Of a DNA stretch of 32,951 bases, positions 1 to 7,999 are shown piece by piece. The translations under genes were made by a program, and so were the position numbers. The DNA lies in contig CAJTOG010000015.1 of assembly GCA_910577575.1 (NCBI GenBank), forward strand, positions 1-32,951. Direction: 5' to 3'. This stretch comes from an uncultured Ruminococcus sp. Its GTDB lineage: Bacteria; Bacillota; Clostridia; Oscillospirales; Ruminococcaceae. The notes beneath the pieces were generated by a model that was not told the DNA's origin, did not search any database, and saw only the letters and a list, made by a program, of their open reading frames with translations. The first letter of the stretch is position 1; each line of letters starts with the position of its first letter.

Positions 1-36
1 ACACTGTTTGTGTTTTGATTATGAGAGGAGATTGGC

Positions 37-1275
37 ATGACTGCTGCGGCTAAATCAAAAAAACAAAAGAAAAAAGGATTGTTTGTAGCACTTTTCGGCG
101 GCGGCAGAAACAGTGATGTGAGCCTGTCGTTTTTTGCATATGTTATGATACTTCTTGTTGTGGGAATTGTTATGATGGCTTCAGCAAGTTATGCATGGGC
201 GTACAGTGAACATGGAGACGGTCTTTATTATGCAAAAAGTCAGGCAAAGAATGCAGCTGTGGGTTTTATTGCGATGATTTTCTTTATGAAATTCGATTAT
301 CATAATTTCAAGAAAATTGATATTCCGTTATTCAAAAAGTTCAATATTGCAGGAATTATTTATATTGGCGTTGCAATTCTGCTTATTGCTGTTCTTGCAT
401 TTGGTAATACCGAAGGCGGTTCAATGGGGGCGAAACGCTGGATTGATATTGGTCCGGTAAACCTTCAGCCTTCAGAGCTTGCGAAATTTTCATTAATTGT
501 CTTTTTTGCCTACAATATGGAACGTGATGGTAAAAAGATGAATACTTTTGGAACAGGTATCTGTAAGTATGCGTTATATCTTGGTGTTTATGTAATTCTT
601 ATCGCACTCGAAAAGCATATTTCAGGTATTCTTCTTGTAAGTGCAATTGCAATTTCACTTATACTCTGTGGAGGAGCTAACCGAAGACAGTTTGTTCTTC
701 TCGGAGTTATAGCTGTTATTGCGGCGGTTTCGTATATTGCATGGCAGGCAAGCATTGAGGGAAGCTATGTTCAGGTACGTCTTAAATCATGGCAAGACCC
801 GTTCGCTGATGTTCTTAATGATACATGGCAGACAGCCAATTCTATTATAGCAATCGGTTCAGGTGGACTTTTTGGTCTCGGACTCGGCAATTCCCGCCAG
901 AAATATCTGTATCTTCCTGAAACAAAGAACGACTTTGTTTTCCCTATAGTATGTGAAGAAATCGGATTTATCGGTGCACTTGCAATTATAATAGTGTTCT
1001 TTCTCCTGATTGTAGAGGGTTATTCAATAGCAGTTCGCTGTAAAGACAGATTCGGAATGCTGCTTGCTGTCGGAATTACAACTCAGATAGGTATTCAGAC
1101 TGTTCTGAATCTTGCAGTTGTAAGCAATCTGATTCCGAATACGGGTATCAGTTTGCCGTTTTTCAGTTATGGTGGTACTGCCCTGATAATGCAGCTTGTG
1201 GAAATGGGTATTATGCTGAATATATCACAGCATAGATACTACCCTCCCGAAACAGATGAAGATGAAGAAAATTAA
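37..1275 (+). CDS. ftsW: Lipid II polymerase / division protein FtsW
   Basis: SEDS-family integral membrane glycosyltransferase that polymerises lipid II at the division septum, normally together with a class B penicillin-binding protein. The 412-residue length fits the family. A short Lys-rich cytoplasmic N-terminus is followed by about ten hydrophobic segments. The conserved late motif GISLPFFSYGGTAL lies near residue 370, before a short acidic tail. A GAGAGG ribosome site precedes the ATG. FtsW rather than RodA is chosen because murG, murA, ftsQ and ftsZ follow directly. Bases 1-36 probably hold the end of an upstream cluster gene; one frame stops at 38-40 and overlaps this ATG, but too little is present to identify it. 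Confidence 0.93.
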   Translation: MTAAAKSKKQKKKGLFVALFGGGRNSDVSLSFFAYVMILLVVGIVMMASASYAWAYSEHGDGLYYAKSQAKNAAVGFIAMIFFMKFDYHNFKKIDIPLFKKFNIAGIIYIGVAILLIAVLAFGNTEGGSMGAKRWIDIGPVNLQPSELAKFSLIVFFAYNMERDGKKMNTFGTGICKYALYLGVYVILIALEKHISGILLVSAIAISLILCGGANRRQFVLLGVIAVIAAVSYIAWQASIEGSYVQVRLKSWQDPFADVLNDTWQTANSIIAIGSGGLFGLGLGNSRQKYLYLPETKNDFVFPIVCEEIGFIGALAIIIVFFLLIVEGYSIAVRCKDRFGMLLAVGITTQIGIQTVLNLAVVSNLIPNTGISLPFFSYGGTALIMQLVEMGIMLNISQHRYYPPETDEDEEN

Positions 1276-1299
1276 TAAAATATGATTAAGGAGAAAACT

Positions 1300-2439
1300 A
1301 TGAAAGTGTTGATTTCGTGCGGAGGCACAGGAGGTCATATAAATCCGGGACTTGCAATCGCAGATATAATAAAATCCAAATATCCCGATACGGAATTTCT
1401 TTTTGCAGGTACTCCTAAAGGAATGGAAGCAAAGCTTGTTCCACAGGCCGGATACAGAATGGAAGCAATAAAAGTTGCAGGTTTCCAGCGTAAGATTTCA
1501 CTTGAAAACGTTGGAAGAAATATAAAGGCTGTCGCTTACCTTGCAGCTTCCGGAAAAAGAGCAAGGGAGATTATTAAAAATTTCAATCCTGATATAGCAA
1601 TAGGCACAGGCGGATATGCAGCAGGGCCTGTAATCAGAATGGCGGCAAGAATGGGAATTCCTACAGCAATCCATGAACAAAATGCCTATCCCGGCGTTAC
1701 AAACAAACTTCTTTCAAAGGAAGTTGACTATGTTATGCTTACAGTCAAGGAAGCACTTGATTTCATGGACGGAAGACGTTTTGAATACAGTGTAACGGGA
1801 TTGCCTGTAAGAAGCAATATAAACCATTTAAGCAAGTCGGAGGCACGCAGAAAGCTTGGATTCAACAATGACTTTACTATTCTTTCATTTGGCGGAAGTC
1901 TCGGAGCAGGCTGTATAAATGAAACTATGACTGAAACAGTAAAATGGCATTTCGGTAAAAAACTCAACATAAATCACATACATGGCTATGGCGGTATGGG
2001 AAAGGATACTTTTCCGCAGGCAATGAAAGCGGCAGGTATTCCACTGAAGAACAGCCGTCTGAGAATAAGCGAGTACATTAATGATATGGACATCTGTCTT
2101 GCGGCAGCTGACCTTGTAATATGCCGTTCAGGAGCGTCAACCCTTGCTGAGTTGGAAGCAGCAGGAAAAGCTTCAATCCTGATTCCGTCCCCTATTGTTG
2201 CAGGAAATCATCAGTATCATAATGCAATGGTTCTGGGAAAAGCGGGAGCAGCAGAAGTTATTGAGCAGAAGGATGTCACATCAGAAAAGATAATTTCCAA
2301 AATTGAAGAACTTTATAATAATCCTGATAAAGTTTCGATAATGGCACAGAGTGCAGCAGGTTTGCATATGAATGATACAAACGAACGAATACTTTCGGTT
2401 ATTGATAAGCTGATTGCAAAATCGGACACAGCAAAGTAA
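1300..2439 (+). CDS. murG: UDP-GlcNAc--lipid I GlcNAc transferase MurG
   Basis: Peripheral membrane GT28 transferase that adds GlcNAc to lipid I to make lipid II, the substrate of FtsW encoded just upstream. The N-terminal glycine loop GGTGGHINPG, a second glycine loop GGSLGAG near residue 200, and the UDP-GlcNAc-binding stretch CRSGASTLAELEAAGK, followed by GNHQYHNA, are all present. The 379-residue length is normal. I place the start at the ATG at 1300, spaced correctly after AAGGAG at 1288-1293, so the protein begins MKVLISCGGTGG. An in-frame ATG at 1282 lies upstream of that ribosome site and is less likely. The gene lies 24 bp after ftsW, presumably in the same transcript. Confidence 0.94.
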   Translation: MKVLISCGGTGGHINPGLAIADIIKSKYPDTEFLFAGTPKGMEAKLVPQAGYRMEAIKVAGFQRKISLENVGRNIKAVAYLAASGKRAREIIKNFNPDIAIGTGGYAAGPVIRMAARMGIPTAIHEQNAYPGVTNKLLSKEVDYVMLTVKEALDFMDGRRFEYSVTGLPVRSNINHLSKSEARRKLGFNNDFTILSFGGSLGAGCINETMTETVKWHFGKKLNINHIHGYGGMGKDTFPQAMKAAGIPLKNSRLRISEYINDMDICLAAADLVICRSGASTLAELEAAGKASILIPSPIVAGNHQYHNAMVLGKAGAAEVIEQKDVTSEKIISKIEELYNNPDKVSIMAQSAAGLHMNDTNERILSVIDKLIAKSDTAK

Positions 2440-2498
2440 AAGAAGTAACTAAAAACCACCTTACAGCATAATATACAAAAAAGCTATGAGGTGATAAA

Positions 2499-3758
2499 AT
2501 GCAAAAATTTATTATTATGGGAGGCAATCGCCTCAGCGGAGAAATTACTCTGCAAGGCAGTAAAAACAGTTCGCTTCCGATAATGGCGGCGGCTTTGCTT
2601 GCGGAAGGAGAATGTGTGCTGAAGAGTTGTCCTCTTCTTACTGACGTTTATTCAGCGTCAAGGATTCTTAATTGTCTCGGGTGCAGATGCAGACTTTCAT
2701 CAGGAAATGCGATAATTGATGCATCAGATGTATCGGCATTTGAGATTCCGAAGGAGCTTATGCGTGAAATGCGTTCATCAATTATGTTCATGGGAGCTAT
2801 TCTCGGAAGAATGGGTGAATGCATTATAAGTATTCCCGGCGGATGTGAGCTCGGACCACGTCCTATTGATATGCATCTTGCTGCATTGAAAAAAATGGGC
2901 GTTGATATTTCCGACAATGGAGGAATAATTCACTGTCGTATACCGTCGGGACGTGCAAACGGTGCTAAAATCTCCCTGTCGTTTCCGTCGGTAGGCACTA
3001 CGGAAAACATTATCCTCTGTGCTGTAACCGCTGAAGGTGAAACTATTATAAACAATGCTGCCCGTGAGCCTGAAATATGTGATTTATGCAGATTTCTCCG
3101 TGCCTGCGGAGCTGAGATAAAAGGAGATGGCGAAAGCAGGATTATTATAAACGGCGTGAAGAAACTTCATGGATGTGAGTACACGATAATGCCGGACAGA
3201 ATTGCCGGAGCTACTTATCTTGCCATGACCGCAGCAACAGGCGGCGAAATGATACTTAAAAATGCTTGTATTGCTGAAATGGAACCGTTTATATCAGTAT
3301 TTGAACAGACAGGCTGCGGAATTTATGCAGCTGATAATAAAATTTATATCAGAAAAGGTGCAAGACTTAGAGCGATAAAAGACAGAATACGCACAATGCC
3401 GCATCCGGGATTTCCGACTGATGCGCAAGCTGTACTTATGTCCGCACTTATTAAAGCGGATGGAACAAGCGTTTTTGAAGAAAATATTTTTGACTGTCGT
3501 TACCGTCATACAGATGCTCTTATAAAAATGGGTGCAGACATTCAGGTTATGGGGAAAATTGCTGTAATCCGAGGAGTTAAAAAGCTTCATGGAGCAGATA
3601 TAGAAGCAACTGATTTGCGTGGCGGAGCTGCGATGGCAGTTGCTGCACTTTCAGCAGAAGGGACAACGCATCTGGGGAATATTTCCCATATAGACAGAGG
3701 ATATGAGAAATTTGAAAATATTGTTTCTTCTCTTGGCGGTAGAATTCAAAGGGAATAA
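2499..3758 (+). CDS. murA: UDP-GlcNAc 1-carboxyvinyltransferase MurA
   Basis: Cytosolic enolpyruvyl transferase that moves enolpyruvate from PEP to UDP-GlcNAc, the first committed step of peptidoglycan synthesis and the target of fosfomycin. Lys22-Asn23 in GSKNSSLP and the catalytic loop PGGCELGPRPID, with the reactive Cys at residue 116, are intact. This predicts an active, fosfomycin-sensitive enzyme rather than the Cys-to-Asp form. The 419 residues match the family. A GAGGTG ribosome site precedes the ATG. Many Firmicutes have two murA paralogues; this is the copy embedded in the division cluster. Confidence 0.93.
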   Translation: MQKFIIMGGNRLSGEITLQGSKNSSLPIMAAALLAEGECVLKSCPLLTDVYSASRILNCLGCRCRLSSGNAIIDASDVSAFEIPKELMREMRSSIMFMGAILGRMGECIISIPGGCELGPRPIDMHLAALKKMGVDISDNGGIIHCRIPSGRANGAKISLSFPSVGTTENIILCAVTAEGETIINNAAREPEICDLCRFLRACGAEIKGDGESRIIINGVKKLHGCEYTIMPDRIAGATYLAMTAATGGEMILKNACIAEMEPFISVFEQTGCGIYAADNKIYIRKGARLRAIKDRIRTMPHPGFPTDAQAVLMSALIKADGTSVFEENIFDCRYRHTDALIKMGADIQVMGKIAVIRGVKKLHGADIEATDLRGGAAMAVAALSAEGTTHLGNISHIDRGYEKFENIVSSLGGRIQRE

Positions 3759-3779
3759 CAATGGAGGTTGGAAATTAAT

Positions 3780-4874
3780 ATGAACGACGTTGAAAAAACT
3801 AATATTGAAAGACAGAATAGCGGAAAACGTATGCGTCGCAGAAGGCGTATGATGAGCGTATATGTTGTAATTGTTATCCTGTTTGCTTTAACAGCCGGCA
3901 TTACAATGTGTTTTACATTTCTGTTTAATGTTGATGAAATTGTTATTTCAGGTGAATCGGAAACGTATACCTATATGGAAATTGTAGAAGCCTCAGGTAT
4001 ACGTGCCGGCGATAATCTGCTTCGGCTTGATGCAAAAAAAGCCGAAAAGCAGATAATGGACAACCTTCTTTATATTGAAACGGCTGAAATTCACAGGGAC
4101 TTTCCGTCAACAATCAGAATCAGTGTTACAAGATGTATTCCGGCATATAATGTAAAACATGATGATGGAGTGCTTCTTGTAAGCAGGCAAGGAAAGATTC
4201 TTTCTGATGATAATTTCTATTCGGATATAGAAAATCTGCCGATAATTTATGGATTTGACCCTTCTGATATGATACCGGGAAATATGCTTAAGTCTGAAAA
4301 TGAAAATAAGTATGATGCATTCACTCAAATTATAAGCCGTTTTGACAGGGATGACAATACGAGCATCTCGTCCATTGATATAACAAGCGAATATGATATC
4401 GTTGTTAATTACAGAAACGGTCTTGTTTTTAATATGGGAAACTGGAGTGATGTTGAGTATAAACTTGACCTTGCCCAGAATGTTATGAATGACAGTACCA
4501 TAAGAGGCAAAAAAGGTTCACTTGTTATGGTCGGGTCTAATCAGTGCAGTTTCAGAAGCAATGGTGAAGCACCTGAAGAAATAGTTACAACTACTGCTCC
4601 TCCCGTAACTGATGAATCGGGAAGTATAATTACAACAACTGTGACCACAACCACAACAGTTGTAACAACTTCTGTACCGCCGGAAACAACGGTTGATTAT
4701 AACTATGACTATGGGTATACAGACGATTATAACTACAATAATAATTACGGTTATGATTATGGTTATGACTACGGCTATGATTATAACTATGGGTATGATA
4801 ATAGTTATGACTATGGTTATAATGATGATTATAATTACAATTATGGTTATTATGACGGATATACACAGTGGTGA
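3780..4874 (+). CDS. ftsQ: Cell division protein FtsQ/DivIB with Thr-rich linker and Tyr-rich tail
   Basis: Single-pass division protein that links FtsL/FtsB-type partners to the septal synthase. Residues 1-25 are basic and cytoplasmic, and one membrane segment spans about 26-48. A POTRA domain follows, beginning FNVDEIVISG, then the beta domain. The start is the ATG at 3780, after GGAGG at 3763-3767; a TTG at 3768 abuts that site and is rejected. The body ends near residue 265. After it comes an extracytoplasmic Thr/Pro-rich linker and about 59 residues built from Tyr, Asp, Asn and Gly, with about 24 tyrosines. The tail stays in frame to a normal stop and is not a frameshift artefact. Its function is unknown. 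Typical FtsQ proteins end soon after the beta domain. Confidence 0.88.
   Translation: MNDVEKTNIERQNSGKRMRRRRRMMSVYVVIVILFALTAGITMCFTFLFNVDEIVISGESETYTYMEIVEASGIRAGDNLLRLDAKKAEKQIMDNLLYIETAEIHRDFPSTIRISVTRCIPAYNVKHDDGVLLVSRQGKILSDDNFYSDIENLPIIYGFDPSDMIPGNMLKSENENKYDAFTQIISRFDRDDNTSISSIDITSEYDIVVNYRNGLVFNMGNWSDVEYKLDLAQNVMNDSTIRGKKGSLVMVGSNQCSFRSNGEAPEEIVTTTAPPVTDESGSIITTTVTTTTTVVTTSVPPETTVDYNYDYGYTDDYNYNNNYGYDYGYDYGYDYNYGYDNSYDYGYNDDYNYNYGYYDGYTQW
4582..4871 (+). repeat. Low-complexity coding tract: Thr-rich then Tyr/Asp/Asn/Gly-rich
   Basis: This is the 3' part of ftsQ. ACA/ACT-rich codons give a Thr/Pro linker up to about 4695. From about 4696, short degenerate units encoding Gly-Tyr-Asp-Tyr and Asn-Tyr-type dipeptides repeat to the stop. 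Units differ at synonymous and non-synonymous positions, suggesting repeat expansion followed by drift. Tracts like this can slip, so length variation between strains is plausible (inference). Confidence 0.8.
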
Positions 4875-4950
4875 ATGTAAACAAAAATATGCCGTAATAT
4901 ATTGACAAGATTGTACATTCTGTAGAAATTTAAAAAAATAGCTATGAGAC

Positions 4951-4979
4951 TTGAAAAAAGCAGCGGAATATGATAAAAT
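4951..4979 (+). promoter_or_regulatory. SigA-type promoter for ftsZ
   Basis: TTGAAA at 4951-4956 and TAAAAT at 4974-4979 are separated by exactly 17 bp. A TG dinucleotide at 4971-4972 gives an extended -10. Transcription would begin near 4986, leaving a leader of about 60 nt before the AGGAGG-preceded ftsZ start. A TTGACA at 4912 lacks a convincing -10 partner. Confidence 0.75.
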
Positions 4980-5047
4980 GATAAGTGTATTTATGGCTTG
5001 AATTTGTTAGAAACAAAGATTGAAATAAAAGTAGGAGGAGTTTCAAA

Positions 5048-6205
5048 ATGTCAGATTTTAACTACGAGGAAACAATGGAACCCGATGTTAATATAAAAGT
5101 TATAGGTGTCGGCGGCGGCGGCGGAAATGCTGTAAACTGCATGGTTGAATCAGGTGTAAGCAATATTGAATATATCGCTGTCAATACAGATGCAAAGGCA
5201 TTGAATAAGTCAAAGGCTACAACAAGAATTCCGATAGGTGCAAAACTTACCAAGGGCAGAGGAGCTGGAAACAAGCCTGAAATAGGTCAGCGGAGTGCGG
5301 AAGAAAACAAAGACGAAATTGAAGCTCATCTCAAGGGTGCAGATATGATTTTTATCACTGCCGGTATGGGCGGAGGAACAGGTACAGGAGCTGCTCCTGT
5401 TGTTGCCAAGATTGCAAAGGAGAATGATATTCTTACCGTTGCTGTTGTTACAAAGCCTTTCCTTTTTGAAAGAGAACAGAAAATGGCTCAGGCTGAAAAA
5501 GGTATTACAGAACTGAAAAAATATGTGGATTCTCTTATTGTTATTCCTAATGAAAAACTTCTTGAGGGTAAACAGCAGCTTACTATGAAACAGTCGTTTT
5601 CCCTTTCGGATGAAGTTCTTAAAACAGGTGTAAAGAGTATATCTGACCTTATTGTTGAAGAAGGTTACATAAATCTTGACTTTGCAGACGTTTCTACTAT
5701 CATGAGAGGTGCAGGATATGCCCATATGGCTATCGGTCACGGTTCCGGTAAGGATAAGGCAAAAGAAGCTGCAAATGCTGTTATATCCAGTCCGCTTCTT
5801 GAAACTTCCATTTCGGGTGCAAGAAGGCTTCTTATCAATATTGCTATGTCCGAGGATATTCTTTCATCTGATGTGGATTCAGCAACAAAGATGATTACAG
5901 ATACTGCTGCTGATGGTGTTGAGTTTATTTTTGGTACTGCTTTCAAGGAAGATATGCAGGATGAAATGACTATTACTGTTATTGCTGCCGGTTTTGATGA
6001 CCCGAATGCTCCCGAAATTGAAGAGGAAGAAGAACCGGTTATTCCGGCTGTACATGAAGAGGAGGAAGAACCGGTTATCCCGATTGATAATCCTCTTATC
6101 AACGGTCTTGGCGGACGTGAACAGTCTTCTGCAAATAATATGAGACAGCCTCAGTCCAGTCAGGATTATGACCTTGATGATATTCTTAAAATTCTCGGCA
6201 ATTAA
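5048..6205 (+). CDS. ftsZ: Cell division GTPase FtsZ
   Basis: Tubulin-like GTPase that assembles the cytokinetic ring under the membrane. The N-terminal nucleotide loop VGGGGGNAVN, the signature GGGTGTGAAP near residue 110 and the NTDAKAL segment are intact, and the 385-residue length is normal. After the GTPase core, near residue 320, comes an acidic linker with two copies of an EEEEEPVIP-like unit, then a Gln/Ser-rich stretch. It ends in YDLDDILKILGN, which occupies the position of the conserved C-terminal peptide that binds FtsA, SepF or ZapA-type partners, although it is not the usual DIPAFLR-like sequence. The gene has its own promoter and a terminator right after the stop, so it can be transcribed independently of the upstream mur/fts genes. 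Confidence 0.97.
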   Translation: MSDFNYEETMEPDVNIKVIGVGGGGGNAVNCMVESGVSNIEYIAVNTDAKALNKSKATTRIPIGAKLTKGRGAGNKPEIGQRSAEENKDEIEAHLKGADMIFITAGMGGGTGTGAAPVVAKIAKENDILTVAVVTKPFLFEREQKMAQAEKGITELKKYVDSLIVIPNEKLLEGKQQLTMKQSFSLSDEVLKTGVKSISDLIVEEGYINLDFADVSTIMRGAGYAHMAIGHGSGKDKAKEAANAVISSPLLETSISGARRLLINIAMSEDILSSDVDSATKMITDTAADGVEFIFGTAFKEDMQDEMTITVIAAGFDDPNAPEIEEEEEPVIPAVHEEEEEPVIPIDNPLINGLGGREQSSANNMRQPQSSQDYDLDDILKILGN

Positions 6206-6215
6206 TTAAAAAATT

Positions 6216-6247
6216 AAGCGACCGTGTTTCAGCGGTTGCTTTTTTTT
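6216..6247 (+). terminator. Intrinsic terminator after ftsZ
   Basis: AAGCGACCG at 6216-6224 pairs with CGGTTGCTT at 6233-6241, with one G-U pair and an 8-nt loop. The stem runs into an uninterrupted T tract to 6247. Confidence 0.88.
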
Positions 6248-6310
6248 AACATTTAAATATATTTTGTAGTAATGCACTAAAATCAACCTGAAAATTCTAC
6301 ATTTCAACAA

Positions 6311-6339
6311 TTGAAAATATAAAAAAAATGTGATATAAT
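6311..6339 (+). promoter_or_regulatory. SigA-type promoter for the coiled-coil protein
   Basis: TTGAAA at 6311-6316 and a consensus TATAAT at 6334-6339 are separated by 17 bp. The predicted start lies near 6346, giving a leader of about 64 nt. The strength of the match fits a highly expressed structural protein. Confidence 0.8.
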
Positions 6340-6409
6340 TATTATAAGGCTTTTTATTTCCTTTAAATATTACTTCCGCAAGTGAAAAAGCGGAGAACGG
6401 AGTGAAATT

Positions 6410-7921
6410 ATGGAACAACCAACAGTGTTAAGAACCACTAAAATAGGCGGAGGATTTGTCAAGGAAGACGTTTTGACTTATCTTGACGAATTAAATACAA
6501 AAATTGAAAGTCTGGAAAAAGAACTACAGGATTCAAAAGGACTTACACAGCCGGCAGTTGACCCGCATGAAATTGCAAAATACAGAAACCAGATTGACAA
6601 CCTTCAGGAAAAACTTAATAAATCCAATCAGATTTTGAGAGAAACAAAAAAAGAAAATGAAGAACTGAAAGCAGGCAAACCCGTTTCTGTTAATCCGCAG
6701 ATGCAGGCTTCACTTGATGCTGCGAGAAAAGAAATTGAAAACCTTAAAGGACAGCTTAAGAATGCAGGTGCAAAAGGTGCAAATCAGGGAAATGCTTCAC
6801 TTGATTTAGCAAGAAAAGAAATTGAAAATCTCAGAGGACAGCTTAAATCTTCTGAACAGAAAAATTCTGAATTAAAATCTGCACTTGCTGAACAGAAATC
6901 ATCAGGAAACAGTAACGCTGATTCTGCTCTGAATGTTGAACTTGCAAAGGCTAAACAAGAAATTGCAAAAGTAAATGCTGAACTTAAATCCAAAACAGAA
7001 CAGCTCAGTGCTAAAATAAAGGAATCGGCTGATAAGGATATAAAAATAACAAAGCTTGTCAAGGATTCTAAATCTTCTGCTGAAAAAGATGCTGAAATAG
7101 CTCAGCTTAAAGCAAAGCTTGAAAATCCTACTGCTTTACTTAATGACCTTATGAACGGTATATTGAATAATGCACAGGAATCAGCTGAAAAGAGCAAAAA
7201 AGAAGCCAAGGAAGAAGCTGAAAAAACTATTAAAGAAGCTTCTGAAAGAGCTGATAAAATTATAAGGGATGCTGAAACAACGGCAAAGAAAACTATTGCT
7301 GATGCCAATATGTCTGCAAAGAAAACTGTTGATGAAGCCAATGCGGCTGCAAGAAAAACTGTTGATGAAGCCAATGCAGATGCGGTAAAAACTGTTAATG
7401 ACGCAAATAATAAGGCAAGTAAGCTTAACGAAATGTCATCAACTGTACGTAAAATGATTATTAACGAGATTGAAAGCGTAAACAGCAGATTTACAAATCT
7501 TTCAGATGCAATCAACAAACTTTCAAGCCAGACTTCTGAAAAAATGAATGAAGTAAAGACAATTATTGACGAGGCACGCAAGGCTGTTGAATCAAATGAC
7601 AATAATTCCATCAAGCTTGCAGAAGCTCCGAAAGCTCAGGTGAAGACTGCTGCCGCTCCTCAGAATAATGTTACATCTAAAAAGTCGGCAGTTCCTCCGG
7701 CGATGGATGGATTTGATGATATAATTGCAAAACCTATAAGCAATAATAGTCCGTTCAGCCGAGGAAATGTAAATACGCATAATCAGCCAAAGTCTGCTGC
7801 TAATAATACATCAGCAGCTTCACATAATAATTCAGCAAAGAAGCCAGTAAGAATTTCAGGTTTTGATATGGATGACCTTCTTAAAGCTGTTGAAGAAGAG
7901 GCAGCAAAGGGTACTGATTAA
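6410..7921 (+). CDS. DivIVA-like coiled-coil protein with hendecad repeats
   Basis: A 503-residue cytoplasmic protein with no membrane segment. Residues 9-40 (GGGFVKEDVLTYLDELNTKI) resemble the membrane-binding N-terminus of DivIVA/GpsB proteins. Coiled coil follows to about residue 240, including a duplicated unit SLDxARKEIENLxGQLK at residues 101-117 and 130-146. Residues 272-337 are six tandem 11-residue repeats beginning Lys-Thr-Val/Ile. A second helical region runs to about 390. The tail is a disordered Ala/Asn/Ser/Pro stretch ending with the short motif ISGFDMDDLLKAVEEE. Position next to ftsZ and the domain pattern suggest a polar or septal scaffold (inference). No enzymatic motif is visible. 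A GGAG-type ribosome site precedes the ATG. Confidence 0.7.
   Translation: MEQPTVLRTTKIGGGFVKEDVLTYLDELNTKIESLEKELQDSKGLTQPAVDPHEIAKYRNQIDNLQEKLNKSNQILRETKKENEELKAGKPVSVNPQMQASLDAARKEIENLKGQLKNAGAKGANQGNASLDLARKEIENLRGQLKSSEQKNSELKSALAEQKSSGNSNADSALNVELAKAKQEIAKVNAELKSKTEQLSAKIKESADKDIKITKLVKDSKSSAEKDAEIAQLKAKLENPTALLNDLMNGILNNAQESAEKSKKEAKEEAEKTIKEASERADKIIRDAETTAKKTIADANMSAKKTVDEANAAARKTVDEANADAVKTVNDANNKASKLNEMSSTVRKMIINEIESVNSRFTNLSDAINKLSSQTSEKMNEVKTIIDEARKAVESNDNNSIKLAEAPKAQVKTAAAPQNNVTSKKSAVPPAMDGFDDIIAKPISNNSPFSRGNVNTHNQPKSAANNTSAASHNNSAKKPVRISGFDMDDLLKAVEEEAAKGTD
7223..7420 (+). repeat. Six tandem 33-bp (11-residue) coding repeats
   Basis: Each unit encodes K-T-I/V-x-x-A-x-x-x-A-x, starting at residues 272, 283, 294, 305, 316 and 327. 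Eleven-residue periodicity favours right-handed or nearly straight coiled coils, unlike the heptads elsewhere in the protein. Units 4 and 5 are nearly identical at the DNA level, indicating recent duplication. Confidence 0.8.
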
Positions 7922-7933
7922 TTTTAAAATAAT

Positions 7934-7972
7934 ATTTCCGCATCAGGAGAAACAAATCCTGATGCCGGAAAT
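7934..7972 (+). other. Long hairpin ahead of the sigma-factor gene
   Basis: ATTTCCGCATCAGGA at 7934-7948 pairs with the strand at 7957-7972 through about 15 bp with one bulged base, closing an 8-nt loop. There is no T tract, so a classical terminator is unlikely. It lies 15 nt before the ribosome site of the next gene and could be a processing or mRNA-stability element. Confidence 0.6.
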
Positions 7973-7999
7973 AATATATTGATTGTTGGGTGAGGTATC

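Noticed and set aside
2450..2498. CCACC near 2458 pairing with the murA ribosome site GAGGTG
   Set aside because: Five-base complementarity across a loop of about 30 nt is expected by chance.
4630..4908. Open frames on both strands over the ftsQ tail (His/Asn/Tyr-rich or Met/Ile/Thr-rich)
   Set aside because: They are readings of the repetitive ftsQ tail in other frames. Composition is dictated by the repeat, and there is no family match or ribosome site.
4912..4940. Alternative ftsZ promoter with TTGACA at 4912
   Set aside because: At 17 bp the -10 would be AAAATA. The pair at 4951/4974 is much better.
5210..5740. 176-residue leftward open frame inside ftsZ
   Set aside because: Antisense to a highly conserved FtsZ core; Phe/Ser/Cys-rich with no recognisable domain, so a codon-usage shadow.
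6707..6847. Possible mobile or CRISPR-like repeat in the coiled-coil gene
   Set aside because: Only two copies, both in frame and coding for the same helix unit; a protein repeat, not an array.
7102..7614. 170-residue leftward open frame opposite the hendecad repeats
   Set aside because: The Ala/Ser/Phe-rich repeat is the antisense image of the Lys/Ala/Asp coding repeats, and there is no start signal.
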